Shown: piece by piece, positions 24,879 through 33,928 of the stretch | How positions within the stretch are numbered: the first letter of the stretch is position 1 | How the letters are laid out: each line of letters opens with the position of its first letter | The notes under the pieces: model-generated | Seen by the model: only the letters and a program-made list of their open reading frames with translations | What the model was told of the DNA's origin: nothing | The model's database searches: none | Program-made: the position numbers and the translations under genes | Assembly: GCA_020634565.1 (NCBI GenBank) | Contig: JACKBN010000010.1 | Coordinates: 154,012-218,011, forward strand | Direction: 5' to 3' | Length of the DNA stretch: 64,000 nt | From: Ardenticatenaceae bacterium | GTDB lineage: Bacteria > Chloroflexota > Anaerolineae > Promineifilales > Promineifilaceae

Positions 24879-26642
24879 ATGAAGATTCAACGTTTGTCGG
24901 AACAACTTGCCTCCCAAATTGCCGCTGGTGAAGTGGTAGAACGGCCGTCTTCGGTCGTCAAAGAGCTGGTGGAAAACGCGATTGATGCCGGGGCCACCAC
25001 CATCAACATCGACGTGCGCCAGGGTGGGCGGGAGAGCATCCAAATTGCCGACAACGGGCAGGGGATTGCTGCCGAGGACATCGAAACCGCCTTTTTGCGC
25101 CACGCCACTTCCAAATTAACCGCCATCGAAGATTTGAACGCGATTCGCACGCTGGGCTTTCGCGGTGAGGCACTTGCCGCTATCGCGGCCGTGAGCCAGC
25201 TCACCATCGTTTCGCGCGCTGAGGGGGCGGATGCGGGTATCCGGCTAGTGTTGGAAGCGGGCGTGGTAGTGAATCGCGAGACAGTTGGCGCGCCGCAGGG
25301 CACGGTCATCGCCGTAGAAAATCTTTTTTACAACGTACCTGCCCGCCTAAAATTTTTGAAAACGGCCGCTACCGAAAAGCGGCTCATCGACGAGTTTGTC
25401 ACGCGGTATGCGCTGGCTTATCCGCTAATTCGCTTTAGATTGACGCACAACGGCCGTATCACTTTCCAAAGCAGCGGCAGTGGCCAGGTGCGCGATGTGC
25501 TGGTGGCAATTTACGGCCCGGAAATTGCCCGGCAGCTGTTGGAGATTGAAAGTGAAGATTCCGATCGCTCGCCTTTGGCCGTGACTGGTTTCGTCGGCCC
25601 GCCCGGCGTGCATTTTGCCAATCGGGGGCAGATTACTTTGTTTGTAAACGGCCGTTGGGTCAAAGACAGTCAGCTCACTTACGCCGTCATCCAGGCGTAC
25701 CACACGCTGCTGCCCTCTGGGCGGTATCCGCTGGGGCTGATTTTTATGCAGCTGCCGCCGGAAGATGTGGATGTGAACGTGCATCCCACCAAAATCGAGG
25801 TGCGCTTCCGCCATGACAAAGCGCCGTTTGGCACCGTGCAGCGTGCCGTGCGCCAGACGCTGGTGGCTGATGCCCCCACGCGGCAAATGTCTGCCTGGGC
25901 CTTGGGCAGCCTGGACGGCGGCGAATCGCCCGGCTGGATGGGTTCGCTCAGTCAGGAATCGTTTGCCCCAGTGCAGGCTGAGCAGGCCGATTTGGCGCTA
26001 AGCTGGCTGGATGATTTGGACGACGAAGGTGGCGAACTGCCGCTGGTGACTGATCATTCTGCCAGCGAATCCCAGCTGCCGATTATGCGCGTGGTGGGGC
26101 AGGTGGGCGCTTCCTACATCATCACCGAAGGGCCGGAAGGGCTGTTTTTGATTGACCAGCAGGCGGCGCATCAGCGGGCCTTGTTTGAGCAGTTGCAAGC
26201 GGAGTGGGCGGCAGACAACGTAACCGTGCAGACGCTTTCGACTGGAACGGCCGTTACCCTCTCAGAACCGCAGGCCAAATTACTCGAACAATTTCAGGAC
26301 GCCGTGGCGCGGGTTGGTTTGCAGTTTGAGGCGTTTGGTCCCAACACGTTCATGGTGCGCGCCGTGCCTAAAATCGCTGCCAGCGCCGATCCGGCCCGGC
26401 TGCTGGTTGCCGTTGTCTCCGAACTGGAACAAAGTAAGGGTGTGGTGGAAGAGGCGGGGTTGGTAACGGCCGTTTGCCAAACCATCTGCCTGCGACCCGG
26501 CCAGGCCTTAACGACGGCGCAAATGGAGCAGATCATCCACAACCTGGAAAAATGCGCCGATCCCTTCACCGATCCCCAGGGAAATCCCACGTTTATTTAT
26601 TTGTCGGTGGCGCAGTTGGCGCGAGAATTCGGCCGTATTTAG
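24879..26642 (+). CDS. mutL: DNA mismatch repair protein MutL
   Basis: The N-terminal GHKL ATPase is complete: IAAGEVVERPSSVVKELVEN with catalytic Glu near residue 32, DAGATTINID, DNGQGI, RHATSK, GFRGEALAAI and GTVIAVENLFYNVPARLKFL. The transducer domain and the C-terminal dimerisation domain follow. At 587 residues the length is normal. The C-terminal endonuclease motif, DQHAx2Ex4E in nicking MutL proteins, reads DQQAAHQRALFE here (from D426), so the metal-ligand His and Glu are Gln. The family's CPHGRP motif reads DPQGNP. This MutL probably lacks nicking activity, although it is not in a MutH-bearing lineage. No mutS is in the window. Confidence 0.97.
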   Translation: MKIQRLSEQLASQIAAGEVVERPSSVVKELVENAIDAGATTINIDVRQGGRESIQIADNGQGIAAEDIETAFLRHATSKLTAIEDLNAIRTLGFRGEALAAIAAVSQLTIVSRAEGADAGIRLVLEAGVVVNRETVGAPQGTVIAVENLFYNVPARLKFLKTAATEKRLIDEFVTRYALAYPLIRFRLTHNGRITFQSSGSGQVRDVLVAIYGPEIARQLLEIESEDSDRSPLAVTGFVGPPGVHFANRGQITLFVNGRWVKDSQLTYAVIQAYHTLLPSGRYPLGLIFMQLPPEDVDVNVHPTKIEVRFRHDKAPFGTVQRAVRQTLVADAPTRQMSAWALGSLDGGESPGWMGSLSQESFAPVQAEQADLALSWLDDLDDEGGELPLVTDHSASESQLPIMRVVGQVGASYIITEGPEGLFLIDQQAAHQRALFEQLQAEWAADNVTVQTLSTGTAVTLSEPQAKLLEQFQDAVARVGLQFEAFGPNTFMVRAVPKIAASADPARLLVAVVSELEQSKGVVEEAGLVTAVCQTICLRPGQALTTAQMEQIIHNLEKCADPFTDPQGNPTFIYLSVAQLAREFGRI

Positions 26643-26663
26643 CGATTTACTTGGGTGTTTTTA

Positions 26664-26731
26664 TTGGACACTGATAAACACTGATTTTTGCTTTAATCCG
26701 TGAAAATCAGTGTAAGTCTGTGAAAGTTAGT
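26664..26731. repeat. Self-complementary iterated-word element
   Basis: GACACTGATAAACACTGATT words on the left are complemented by AATCAGTGTAAGTCTGTG and TTAGTGTC on the right. It follows mutL and overlaps the longest possible upstream extension of the next gene, which supports the ATG at 26771 as the true start. Confidence 0.65.
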
Positions 26732-26770
26732 GTCTCATTTTTACAGGCTGCGGGCACAGAGAGAAAAGAG

Positions 26771-28033
26771 ATGGTTCATACGCTTTTTTATCGTTTTGGG
26801 GTGGCTCTGTTTATTGGTGTTTTGGTGGGATTGCAGCGTGAAGCGGCGGCTGATGATGAAGCTGATCGCGCGCGCAAGATGTTTGCCGGAGTGCGCACCT
26901 TTGCCTTGCTCAGTTTGGCGGGCTGTACGGCCGCTTTTGTTGCCGAGGAGTTAGCCCAGCCGTGGGCATTTATTGGCATTTTGCTGCCGTTGGGGGCGCT
27001 GATTACGGTGGCTTACGTGCTTACCGGGTCGCGCGGCAGCGTGGGCATGACGACCGAAGTGGCGGCCTTCATTGTGGTGCTGGCCGGAGCATTGTGCTTT
27101 TGGGATCAGCTGGCCATCGCCGTGGCGCTGGGCGTGGTGACCACTGCGCTGCTCTCGTTTAAGCTGGAACTGCACGGTTTTGCCTCTCGCCTCACCCGTG
27201 AAGATATTGTGGCGACGCTGAAATTTGCCATCATCACGGCCATCGTGCTGCCCGTGTTGCCCAACCAATCCTTTGGCCCGCCGCCGCTGGACGTGCTCAA
27301 CCCGTACAAGATTTGGCTGATGGTCGTGTTCATCTCTGGCATCAGCTTTTTGGGCTATGGGCTGATTAAGTTGGTGGGGTCGCGCCAGGGCATTGGGTTG
27401 ACGGGCTTGTTGGGGGGATTGGTGTCAAGTACGGCCGTTACCCTCAGTTTCTCGCAGCGCAGCCAAAAAGAAGCCACGTTGGCCAAACCATTTGCCCTGG
27501 CCATTTTGATTGCCTGGACGATCATGTTTGGCCGGGTGCTGGTGGAGGTGGCGGTTACCAATTTGCCGCTGCTGCGCGTGGTCTGGCTGCCGATTGCGGT
27601 GGCGGGATTGGCAGGTCTGGCCTATGGTGCGTACCTCTATTTTGCACCACGTGGCTCCGATGCGGGCGGGGTGGCGGTTTCCAATCCGTTTGAGCTGGGG
27701 CCAGCGATTACCTTTGGCTTGCTGTACGGCGTCATTTTGCTGGTGGCGCGGGCGGCGCAGCTTTATTTTGGCGACACGGGGGTTTATCTCTCCAGCATTT
27801 TGTCCGGCTTGGCGGATGTGGATGCGATTACGCTGTCGATGGCGGAGCTGAGCAGCAGCGGCAACCTGGAGCTGCCCACGGCGGCGCGGGCCATTGTGCT
27901 GGCCACGATGTCCAACACGGTGGTGAAGGGCGGCATCGTCCTCAGCAGCGGATCTGCCGCGTTGCGGCGGGCGTTGCTGCCGGGATTTCTGCTCATTTTG
28001 GCCACAGGCACGGTGCTGGCGTTTGTTATTTGA
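26771..28033 (+). CDS. MgtC/SapB and DUF4010 family membrane protein
   Basis: The protein of about 420 residues has some twelve membrane segments. The N-terminal part (FGVALFIGVLVGLQREAA, MFAGVRTFALLSLAG, TTEVAAFIVVLAGAL) matches MgtC-like membrane proteins. The C-terminal half matches DUF4010 (GLIKLVGSRQGIGLTGLLGG, LVSSTAVTLSFSQRS, LSGLADVDAITLSMAEL). Proteins of this pair are predicted ion or small-molecule transporters or regulators with no settled substrate. The start at 26771 follows a purine-rich GAGAAAAGAG; the earlier in-frame ATG at 26720 lies within the preceding repeat. Confidence 0.85.
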   Translation: MVHTLFYRFGVALFIGVLVGLQREAAADDEADRARKMFAGVRTFALLSLAGCTAAFVAEELAQPWAFIGILLPLGALITVAYVLTGSRGSVGMTTEVAAFIVVLAGALCFWDQLAIAVALGVVTTALLSFKLELHGFASRLTREDIVATLKFAIITAIVLPVLPNQSFGPPPLDVLNPYKIWLMVVFISGISFLGYGLIKLVGSRQGIGLTGLLGGLVSSTAVTLSFSQRSQKEATLAKPFALAILIAWTIMFGRVLVEVAVTNLPLLRVVWLPIAVAGLAGLAYGAYLYFAPRGSDAGGVAVSNPFELGPAITFGLLYGVILLVARAAQLYFGDTGVYLSSILSGLADVDAITLSMAELSSSGNLELPTAARAIVLATMSNTVVKGGIVLSSGSAALRRALLPGFLLILATGTVLAFVI

Positions 28034-28048
28034 GTGGGGGACTCGAAA

Positions 28049-28642
28049 ATGTCGATGACAAGAAAAACCCTCATATTTGTTTCCATTTTGGTTTTGGGCG
28101 GCCTGGTCGGGTATGTAATGGCCAGTTTGCAAGCACGAGGTTTGTTTGAGGATTGGCAATCTTTGGGCGCACCGCCAGGTGGTGGCGTTGAGATTCTTGA
28201 TTCGTACGGCTACAACGTCATTGTTCGCTCGGGAAATGGTGAGGTGTATGAGTGTGTTACCTGGCCTCACGTTCCTTGCTGGGATGTGGTTGATTGGCCG
28301 GTGCAAATTGACGACCCTTACGAAATCGACAATCGAGAGATGATAAGCTCCGGCGAGTTCTGGATCAGAAATACGCCTGAAAATAGTGTAGATACCATCT
28401 ATGTTTCCTCTTTACCGGGTGCAGAGGAATATGCTGAAGCAAAATTTGTGCTGCTTGAAGATGGCAGTGTGCAATTTTGGCGTCACGGCGTTCATGGTAT
28501 GTTGGGGATTTGGGCCTATGTTGTTTTTATTTGTTGGGGGACAGTAGGCGGACTTGTTTTAGGCACTGTGGTTCTGATTTGGATTAGCAGATACCGTTCC
28601 AGCGGTGAAAAAGCTTCAGAGCATGGCACGGTATCTGCTTAG
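28049..28642 (+). CDS. Hypothetical two-segment membrane protein
   Basis: This gene starts 15 bases after the stop of the previous one. The product has an N-terminal membrane segment (TLIFVSILVLGGLVGYVMASL), an extracytoplasmic domain of about 120 residues with three Cys (YECVTWPHVPCWDVVDW), and a C-terminal membrane segment (IWAYVVFICWGTVGGLVLGTVVLIW). No family is recognised. A GTG at 28034 is also possible, but the ATG at 28049 is preferred. Its stop is four bases from that of the convergent ygfZ gene. Confidence 0.65.
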   Translation: MSMTRKTLIFVSILVLGGLVGYVMASLQARGLFEDWQSLGAPPGGGVEILDSYGYNVIVRSGNGEVYECVTWPHVPCWDVVDWPVQIDDPYEIDNREMISSGEFWIRNTPENSVDTIYVSSLPGAEEYAEAKFVLLEDGSVQFWRHGVHGMLGIWAYVVFICWGTVGGLVLGTVVLIWISRYRSSGEKASEHGTVSA

Positions 28643-28645
28643 CGT

Positions 28646-29608
28646 TTACGATTGGACGTGTACGGCCGTATCTCCCACCATCAGCTCATTCTCAGAATCC
28701 AGGACAGAGGTTTTGACATAGCCTAGCCCGATGGTGCCGTGTGGGCCAACGGCCGTTGAGGTCACCGTCCCCGCATTTTTGCCATTCGCTTGCAAATTGC
28801 TGCCAGCTTCCAGAAGGCCGTCGGCGGTGAGCTGCACCAGCTTTTTGGCCAGTCGGCCCCGGCTTTCCATGCGGGCAATAATCTCTTGGCCAATGTAGCA
28901 TCCCTTAGAAAACGAGACATCATCCCACAGATTTGCTTCCAGCGGAATGTAGTCGCTGGTGAGTTCCCGGCCATAGCGGGGCAGGCCCGCTTCAATGCGC
29001 AGATAGTTGAACGCGTCTGCATCGGCTACCACAAGACTGGCGTCGAGCAGGCGCTGCCAGAGCGCTTCCCGGTCTTTCTCTTCACCCATCACAAAATAGC
29101 CAGCGCCGTGAATAGGATCGGTGCGATGCAGATATGCCGTGATCTCACCAAACTTCACCTGCCGCCAATGGTGCAGCGGCAGTTCCTCATCGGGGAAGCC
29201 CGCTTCAACCACTTTTTGCCGGGCCTGGGGGCCATAGACGCCAAAAATCACGGTGTCGTTGCTGACATCTTGAATGCGAAAATCATCCTGAAAGAAGACG
29301 AAGCGCATGAGGTAGCGGGCGATGTTGTCGCCGTTGTTTTCGCTGGTGAGGGCATAGAGCGTACTGTTGGTAGCGTACAGTCGCAGCCGGTCGATGATAC
29401 GGCCGATGTCGGTGGTGAGAATGGTGGCGGTACCTTCCCCTTTGTCCATACTCAAAATTTTTTGGGTAGACATGCGGTTGAGCAGGTCGAAGCGGGTTTC
29501 GCCGCTGAAAATGAGTACGCCCAGGTCGCTGCGGTCGGTGAGTACGGCCGTTTCGCGGGCAGCCTGGTACACAGTTGGGTCAATTTGCGAAGTTGTCATT
29601 GGGTTCAT
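28646..29608 (-). CDS. ygfZ: YgfZ/GcvT-like folate-binding protein
   Basis: The 320-residue protein belongs to the YgfZ (CAF17/IBA57) branch of the aminomethyltransferase fold. The signature K-G-C-Y-I-G-Q-E is present in DVSFSKGCYIGQEIIARMES, followed by RGRLAKKLVQL. The family acts in the cytoplasm in folate-dependent maintenance of iron-sulphur enzymes, including radical SAM proteins such as the one encoded at 8615. Its start overlaps the end of the DinB-like gene upstream on the same strand by 29 bases, so the two are co-transcribed. Confidence 0.9.
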   Translation of the reverse strand: MNPMTTSQIDPTVYQAARETAVLTDRSDLGVLIFSGETRFDLLNRMSTQKILSMDKGEGTATILTTDIGRIIDRLRLYATNSTLYALTSENNGDNIARYLMRFVFFQDDFRIQDVSNDTVIFGVYGPQARQKVVEAGFPDEELPLHHWRQVKFGEITAYLHRTDPIHGAGYFVMGEEKDREALWQRLLDASLVVADADAFNYLRIEAGLPRYGRELTSDYIPLEANLWDDVSFSKGCYIGQEIIARMESRGRLAKKLVQLTADGLLEAGSNLQANGKNAGTVTSTAVGPHGTIGLGYVKTSVLDSENELMVGDTAVHVQS

Positions 29609-30134
29609 CCTTTGGCGTGAGTGAAATCATCATGTCGTCGGTAGGGGCTTGCCATTGGCGCGCCAGTAGTTGTACCAGGGGCAGGTAACGCAGCTCATGG
29701 TCGATGGTGAGCTGGGTAATCAGGTCAGCCAGGGAGCGGTTTTTCAGCCAGGGAAAATGTCCTTTTTTACTGAGCTGCTTCTCGGAAAATTCTTCCAGCC
29801 ACTCTTCTACCTGCATGCGGACCTGAGGTAGATCGTCAAAAATGCGGTCGAGATCACGCCCTTTGTTTTCTTCGTAGCGAAGACGGCCGTATTCGTCCAT
29901 ATTGTCCAGCGCGGCCAGCAATCGGGCTGGCTTTTTGCCCTGCGAAATGTGCATCAATCCCGTCACCAGTTCCGATTCCCAGGCGGTTTGCTGCACCAGT
30001 AAATCCGCAACGGACCACTGCCCGATGGTGTTTGGTTCTAGTAATGCTTCATCGGGTAGTTCATCGAGCGCCACCAGCAGCCGCTCCCGCGAACTGTCTA
30101 GCTTATCGAGTAGTTGTTCAATTGTAGAGGCCAT
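29580..30134 (-). CDS. DinB-superfamily (ClbS/DfsB-like) four-helix protein
   Basis: The start ATG at 30134 begins MASTIEQLLDKLDSSRERLL; the longer frame upstream adds an unlikely Cys/Phe-rich stretch. The 184-residue product is all-helical with GQWSVADLLVQQTAWESELV, resembling the first helices of DinB / ClbS-DfsB proteins, and a His in TIDHELRYLPLV at the position of a metal ligand. Members bind metal and act as thiol- or DNA-protecting enzymes, but the exact role here is unknown. It overlaps ygfZ. Confidence 0.72.
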   Translation of the reverse strand: MASTIEQLLDKLDSSRERLLVALDELPDEALLEPNTIGQWSVADLLVQQTAWESELVTGLMHISQGKKPARLLAALDNMDEYGRLRYEENKGRDLDRIFDDLPQVRMQVEEWLEEFSEKQLSKKGHFPWLKNRSLADLITQLTIDHELRYLPLVQLLARQWQAPTDDMMISLTPKDEPNDNFAN

Positions 30135-30369
30135 AGAGCTTGCCTGTGTATCCTTAAAAAATTTGCTGCTAATAAGTTTGGCACATTTTAGCATGAGCCA
30201 CTTTGTTCGCGTAGTTGATGAGCTGTAGATTAATGTAGCCTAAATAAGGAACGGCCGTACCCGTTACCCGTGCGTGACAATGATCACCTTATTTCTGTGA
30301 TGGTTCACTGTCAATAATTGTGGACATATCCGGTAAACTTAAGCCGGATTCATAAAAAAGGGAAAGGTC

Positions 30370-30449
30370 TGTCCAATTACACCCGATCTCAGTATAATGA
30401 ACCGTGAGTAAACACTCACACAACACGCAAAACGAAGCATAATTGGACA
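30370..30449 (+). promoter_or_regulatory. Putative promoter flanked by 10-base inverted repeat
   Basis: TATAAT lies at 30393-30398 with a weak TGTCCA at 30370-30375 (17-base spacing). The arms TGTCCAATTA (30370-30379) and TAATTGGACA (30440-30449) are exact reverse complements, the second one lying just before the ATG at 30456. The arrangement could be an operator or a leader hairpin for the gene cluster starting here. Confidence 0.4.
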
Positions 30450-30455
30450 AATTCA

Positions 30456-30797
30456 ATGAGTGACAGCAACTTAACCGCAATGCCACTCCCTTCACATGAG
30501 AATAGTGGGAACGCTGGTGGCTACCACGAAGTAAAATGGGAAGTGGTGGCCCAACTGCCCGGTATTACCCCAGCTACCATTGTGGCCGGTAGATTAAAAG
30601 CCGAAGGTGTGCCGGTAAGAGTCTGGCAAGAAGGCGCTGGTCAGGCCTTGGGCTTAACGGTTGGCTTGCTTGGTACTGGCTATGTAGCCGTTCCCGAAGA
30701 ATACGCGAATCGAGCCCTGGAGATTCTGGAAGTCGAATACGATGATGAAGACATCGATTGGACTAATGATTTTGAAAACGAAGAATCGTTAGATTAA
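30456..30797 (+). CDS. DUF2007-like putative signal-transducing protein
   Basis: The 113-residue cytosolic protein carries a DUF2007-type fold: VVAQLPGITPATIVAGRLKA, EGVPVRVWQEGAG and GYVAVPEEYANRALEILE, followed by an acidic tail. DUF2007 proteins are small and often described as putative signal-transducing proteins, without a defined partner. It precedes ccmE by 25 bases on the same strand, with an AAAGGAG site between them, and is probably the first gene of the cytochrome c maturation cluster. Confidence 0.75.
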   Translation: MSDSNLTAMPLPSHENSGNAGGYHEVKWEVVAQLPGITPATIVAGRLKAEGVPVRVWQEGAGQALGLTVGLLGTGYVAVPEEYANRALEILEVEYDDEDIDWTNDFENEESLD

Positions 30798-30822
30798 GAG
30801 AAAAGACAAAGGAGCGTTAGTT

Positions 30823-31335
30823 ATGGCAGATACAACCTGGACAAACACAGGCGAAGAAATGCTTTTTCCGGCCAAGAGCAGCCGGGTTAAATTCGTGATT
30901 GGCGGTGTGCTGTTGATAGCCGCAATTGTTTACCTGGTGGTAAACGCCATGAGCGGCGGTACCCAGCTTTACAAAACCGTAGACGAATTTTACGCCGAGC
31001 AAAATCAGCTCATTGGGCGTGACCTGCGCGTGGCCGGGTTTGTTATTGGGGATTCCATTGAATTCACCCAAATTGACGCCACAACATCTCGCTTGGAGTT
31101 TGATATTGTGGATGACATCAACAACCCTGGCCAGCGGCTGCACATTGTGGCTATGAATGAGCCCATGCCCGATCTGCTGAAGCATGAAGCGCAGGCGATG
31201 GTAGAAGGCAGCGCCAACCAATCAGGAGAATTCATGTCTAACCCCGGCGGTTTGCTGCTGAAATGCCCCACTCGCTACGAAGAGCTAGATCCGTCTGAGC
31301 ATCCCGACAATATCGAACGACCGGCTAACGGCTAG
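30823..31335 (+). CDS. ccmE: Cytochrome c maturation heme chaperone CcmE, CxxxY variant
   Basis: The 170-residue protein has one N-terminal membrane segment (RVKFVIGGVLLIAAIVYLVV) and an OB-fold domain outside the membrane (LIGRDLRVAGFVIGDSIEF). CcmE carries heme covalently before passing it to CcmF. In most CcmE proteins the heme ligand is His in HxxxY; here the equivalent position reads C148-P-T-R-Y152 in LLLKCPTRYEEL, the cysteine form known from archaea and sulphate reducers. The neighbours ccmF, ccmH and ccmG fit this role. ccmA, ccmB, ccmC and ccmD are not in the window. Confidence 0.93.
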   Translation: MADTTWTNTGEEMLFPAKSSRVKFVIGGVLLIAAIVYLVVNAMSGGTQLYKTVDEFYAEQNQLIGRDLRVAGFVIGDSIEFTQIDATTSRLEFDIVDDINNPGQRLHIVAMNEPMPDLLKHEAQAMVEGSANQSGEFMSNPGGLLLKCPTRYEELDPSEHPDNIERPANG

Positions 31336-31398
31336 ATAGTTTGACCCATTTGTGATTTTGGCTGGCCCGTGGCTGGTTGAAATTTTAGGAAGAGACAA

Positions 31399-33393
31399 AT
31401 GATCCCCGATCTTGGTTATCTCGCTTTACTTATGGCGTTTGGTACGGCCGTGTTTGCTGCTGTTTCTGCTTTTTATGGCAGCCGTACCAACCAGCCCCGC
31501 TGGACGGAAAGCGCGCGCAATGCCTCCATTGCTACCTTTCCCCTCATTGCTATCGCCTGTTTGCTGCTGATCTACTCGCTGGTGACGGGCGACTTTTCTG
31601 TAGAATACGTGTGGCGCGTAAGCAGCCTTGAAATGCCCACTTACCTCAAAATAACGGCGCTGTGGGGTGGTCAGGCTGGTTCGCTGCTGTTCTGGAACTT
31701 TTTGCTGGCAGCCTTTACGGCTGCGGCCATGGCCCGTAACTGGAGCAAACAACGCGATCTGATGCCCTATGCCATCATGATTGCCAGCTTTACCCAAATT
31801 TTCTTCATCGCCATTTCTGCCTTTGTAGAAAATCCGTTTGCTCGCCTGGCCGTGATACCCCCCGATGGCAATGGCCTCAACCCGCTGCTGCGCCATCCCG
31901 GCATGATCATTCACCCGCCCATGCTTTACCTGGGCTTTGTCGGTTTTACCATTCCCTATGCTTTCGCGATGTCGGCACTCATCACAGGCAAGCTGGATGA
32001 TGTCTGGATCAAAATTACGCGCCGCTGGACGCTGGTTGCCTGGCTCTTCTTGAGTCTGGGCCTGATCTTGGGCGGCCGTTGGGCGTATGATGTGTTGGGT
32101 TGGGGTGGTTACTGGGGCTGGGACCCGGTAGAAAATGCCTCCTTCATGCCCTGGTTGGCCGGTACTGCCTTTTTGCACTCCGTGATGATTCAGGAAAAGC
32201 GGCACATGTTCAAGATGTGGAACATGATTTTGATTCTGCTGACCTATTTGCTGGTGGTGTTTGGCACGTTTGTGGTGCGCAGTGGTGTCATTTCCTCTGT
32301 GCATTCCTTTGCTCAATCGGCCATTGGCCCGCTCATGTTTGGCTTTTTGGCCTTCATGCTCATCCTCACGGTGGCGCTGCTGTTTATTCGAGCCAAAGAT
32401 TTGCGCTCTGAGAATCGGTTGAATTCGTTTTTGTCACGCGAAGCCGCTTTTCTTTACAACAATTTCCTGTTCCTGGCGATCTTGCTCATCGTGTTCCTGT
32501 TTACGAACTACTCGATCATTACGGAGCTGTTCATTGGTGAACAGATTTTTGTTGGCCCACCCGTTTATGAGCAGGCGCTGGCACCACTTTTCTTGCTGTT
32601 GGTCCTGCTGATGGGCGTTGCGCCCCTGACGATGTGGTACCGTACCAGTGCCCAACGAATTGGCATGTCGCTGCGTTGGCCCGCCTTGGCAGCTCTGGTT
32701 GTTGTGGGCGTGTTGATTGCGATGGGCATTCGCCGTTGGGGTGCTTTGTTGGGCGTTTGGGGTGTTACGTTCTCCTTGATTTTGACGATTCTGGAGTTCT
32801 GGAAAGGGACACGTGCCCGCATGAAGCGTGGCGAAAATGCGTGGACTGCTTTCTCTAATTTGATGGCGCGTAACCGGCGGCGGTATGGCGGTTACTGGAT
32901 TCATTTTGGCGTCATTGTGATGGCTTTTGGCATCATCGGCGTGGAAGTTTTCCAGGAGCAAACGCAAATCCGTCTGACGGTGGGCGAAACGGCTTCGCTG
33001 GGCCGGTATGAAATGCAGTTCCTGGGAGCCACGCGCTACCCAGGCCCGGATGATTTGATTATTACGGAAGCGACGGTGGATGTGTATGACAACGGCCGTT
33101 ACGTAGGCCAACTCAATCCCCGCACCGAACTGTATACGCGTACCCAACAGCCGATGACCATTCCCAATGCCCGTTCGACCATCGCGGAGGATTTCTACGT
33201 GCTCATGGTGAACTGGGAGCCGACATCGGCGGATCAAGCGACGTTCCGCATCTACCTGAACCCCTTGATTAACTGGGTTTGGGCGGGCGGCATCATCTTT
33301 GTGATTGGTACGCTGATTGCGGCCTGGCCCGATCCTTCGGTGGAACGGGCTCTGGCTAGACGACCTCGGACGGCCGTTGCGCCTACCGACTAA
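31399..33393 (+). CDS. ccmF: Cytochrome c heme lyase subunit CcmF
   Basis: The 664-residue polytopic membrane protein has the tryptophan-rich WWD motif W235-GGYWGWDP followed by VENASFMPWLAGTAFLHS, the family stretch GHPPMLY-like HPPMLYLGFVG, and the C-terminal GGYWIHFGVIVMAFG region. CcmF takes heme from CcmE and joins it to the CXXCH motif of apocytochrome c outside the cytoplasmic membrane. Its ribosome site AGGAAGAG lies just before the ATG. It is followed 9 bases later by ccmH. Confidence 0.97.
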   Translation: MIPDLGYLALLMAFGTAVFAAVSAFYGSRTNQPRWTESARNASIATFPLIAIACLLLIYSLVTGDFSVEYVWRVSSLEMPTYLKITALWGGQAGSLLFWNFLLAAFTAAAMARNWSKQRDLMPYAIMIASFTQIFFIAISAFVENPFARLAVIPPDGNGLNPLLRHPGMIIHPPMLYLGFVGFTIPYAFAMSALITGKLDDVWIKITRRWTLVAWLFLSLGLILGGRWAYDVLGWGGYWGWDPVENASFMPWLAGTAFLHSVMIQEKRHMFKMWNMILILLTYLLVVFGTFVVRSGVISSVHSFAQSAIGPLMFGFLAFMLILTVALLFIRAKDLRSENRLNSFLSREAAFLYNNFLFLAILLIVFLFTNYSIITELFIGEQIFVGPPVYEQALAPLFLLLVLLMGVAPLTMWYRTSAQRIGMSLRWPALAALVVVGVLIAMGIRRWGALLGVWGVTFSLILTILEFWKGTRARMKRGENAWTAFSNLMARNRRRYGGYWIHFGVIVMAFGIIGVEVFQEQTQIRLTVGETASLGRYEMQFLGATRYPGPDDLIITEATVDVYDNGRYVGQLNPRTELYTRTQQPMTIPNARSTIAEDFYVLMVNWEPTSADQATFRIYLNPLINWVWAGGIIFVIGTLIAAWPDPSVERALARRPRTAVAPTD

Positions 33394-33401
33394 TTTTGAG
33401 T

Positions 33402-33923
33402 ATGAGGTTTTTTGTGCCTAACTTGAAACGATTGATGAAATATGGGGGAACGGCCGTTTTTCTGCTGCTAGGGTTGTTCCTGTTGATAACACCCGCTTTG
33501 GCCCAGGACGATGTTGTGACCGATGATGAGGTCAACGCCGTTGCCAAAGATTTATTCTGCCCGGTGTGTGAAAACACGCCGCTAGACGTTTGCCCCACCC
33601 AAGCCTGCGCCGATTGGCGTGAGCTGATTCGTACGCAGCTGTCTGAAGGCAGCACGCCGGAAGAAGTGCAAGCCTACTTTGCCCGTCAGTACGGTGAAGG
33701 GGTGCTGGCCAACCCGCCCAAAGAGGGATTTAACCTGATTTTGTGGGTGTTCCCGATAGCGGCGGTGGTTTTGGGTGGCGTCTTTTTTAGCCGCTACGTT
33801 GGCAGCTTACGTGCTTCGGCCGCCGGAGACGAGAGTGAATTTGAGGAAAATGTGGCGGAAACACGCCCCGTGGCCCAGGATGATTATCAGGCCCGATTGG
33901 AAGATGAATTACGCAATAGGTAA
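33402..33923 (+). CDS. ccmH: Cytochrome c maturation protein CcmH
   Basis: The ATG at 33402 begins a signal or anchor (MKYGGTAVFLLLGLFLLITP) ending near ALAQDD. The CcmH domain has C53-P-V-C56 in LFCPVCENTPLDV plus a second Cys pair, C64 and C69, in CPTQACADWRELI. The helices GSTPEEVQAYFARQYGEGVL follow, then a C-terminal membrane segment (LILWVFPIAAVVLGGVFF). CcmH is a thiol-redox protein that keeps apocytochrome cysteines reduced for heme attachment. The motif differs from the proteobacterial LRCxxCQ form. Confidence 0.93.
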   Translation: MRFFVPNLKRLMKYGGTAVFLLLGLFLLITPALAQDDVVTDDEVNAVAKDLFCPVCENTPLDVCPTQACADWRELIRTQLSEGSTPEEVQAYFARQYGEGVLANPPKEGFNLILWVFPIAAVVLGGVFFSRYVGSLRASAAGDESEFEENVAETRPVAQDDYQARLEDELRNR

Positions 33924-33928
33924 ATATT

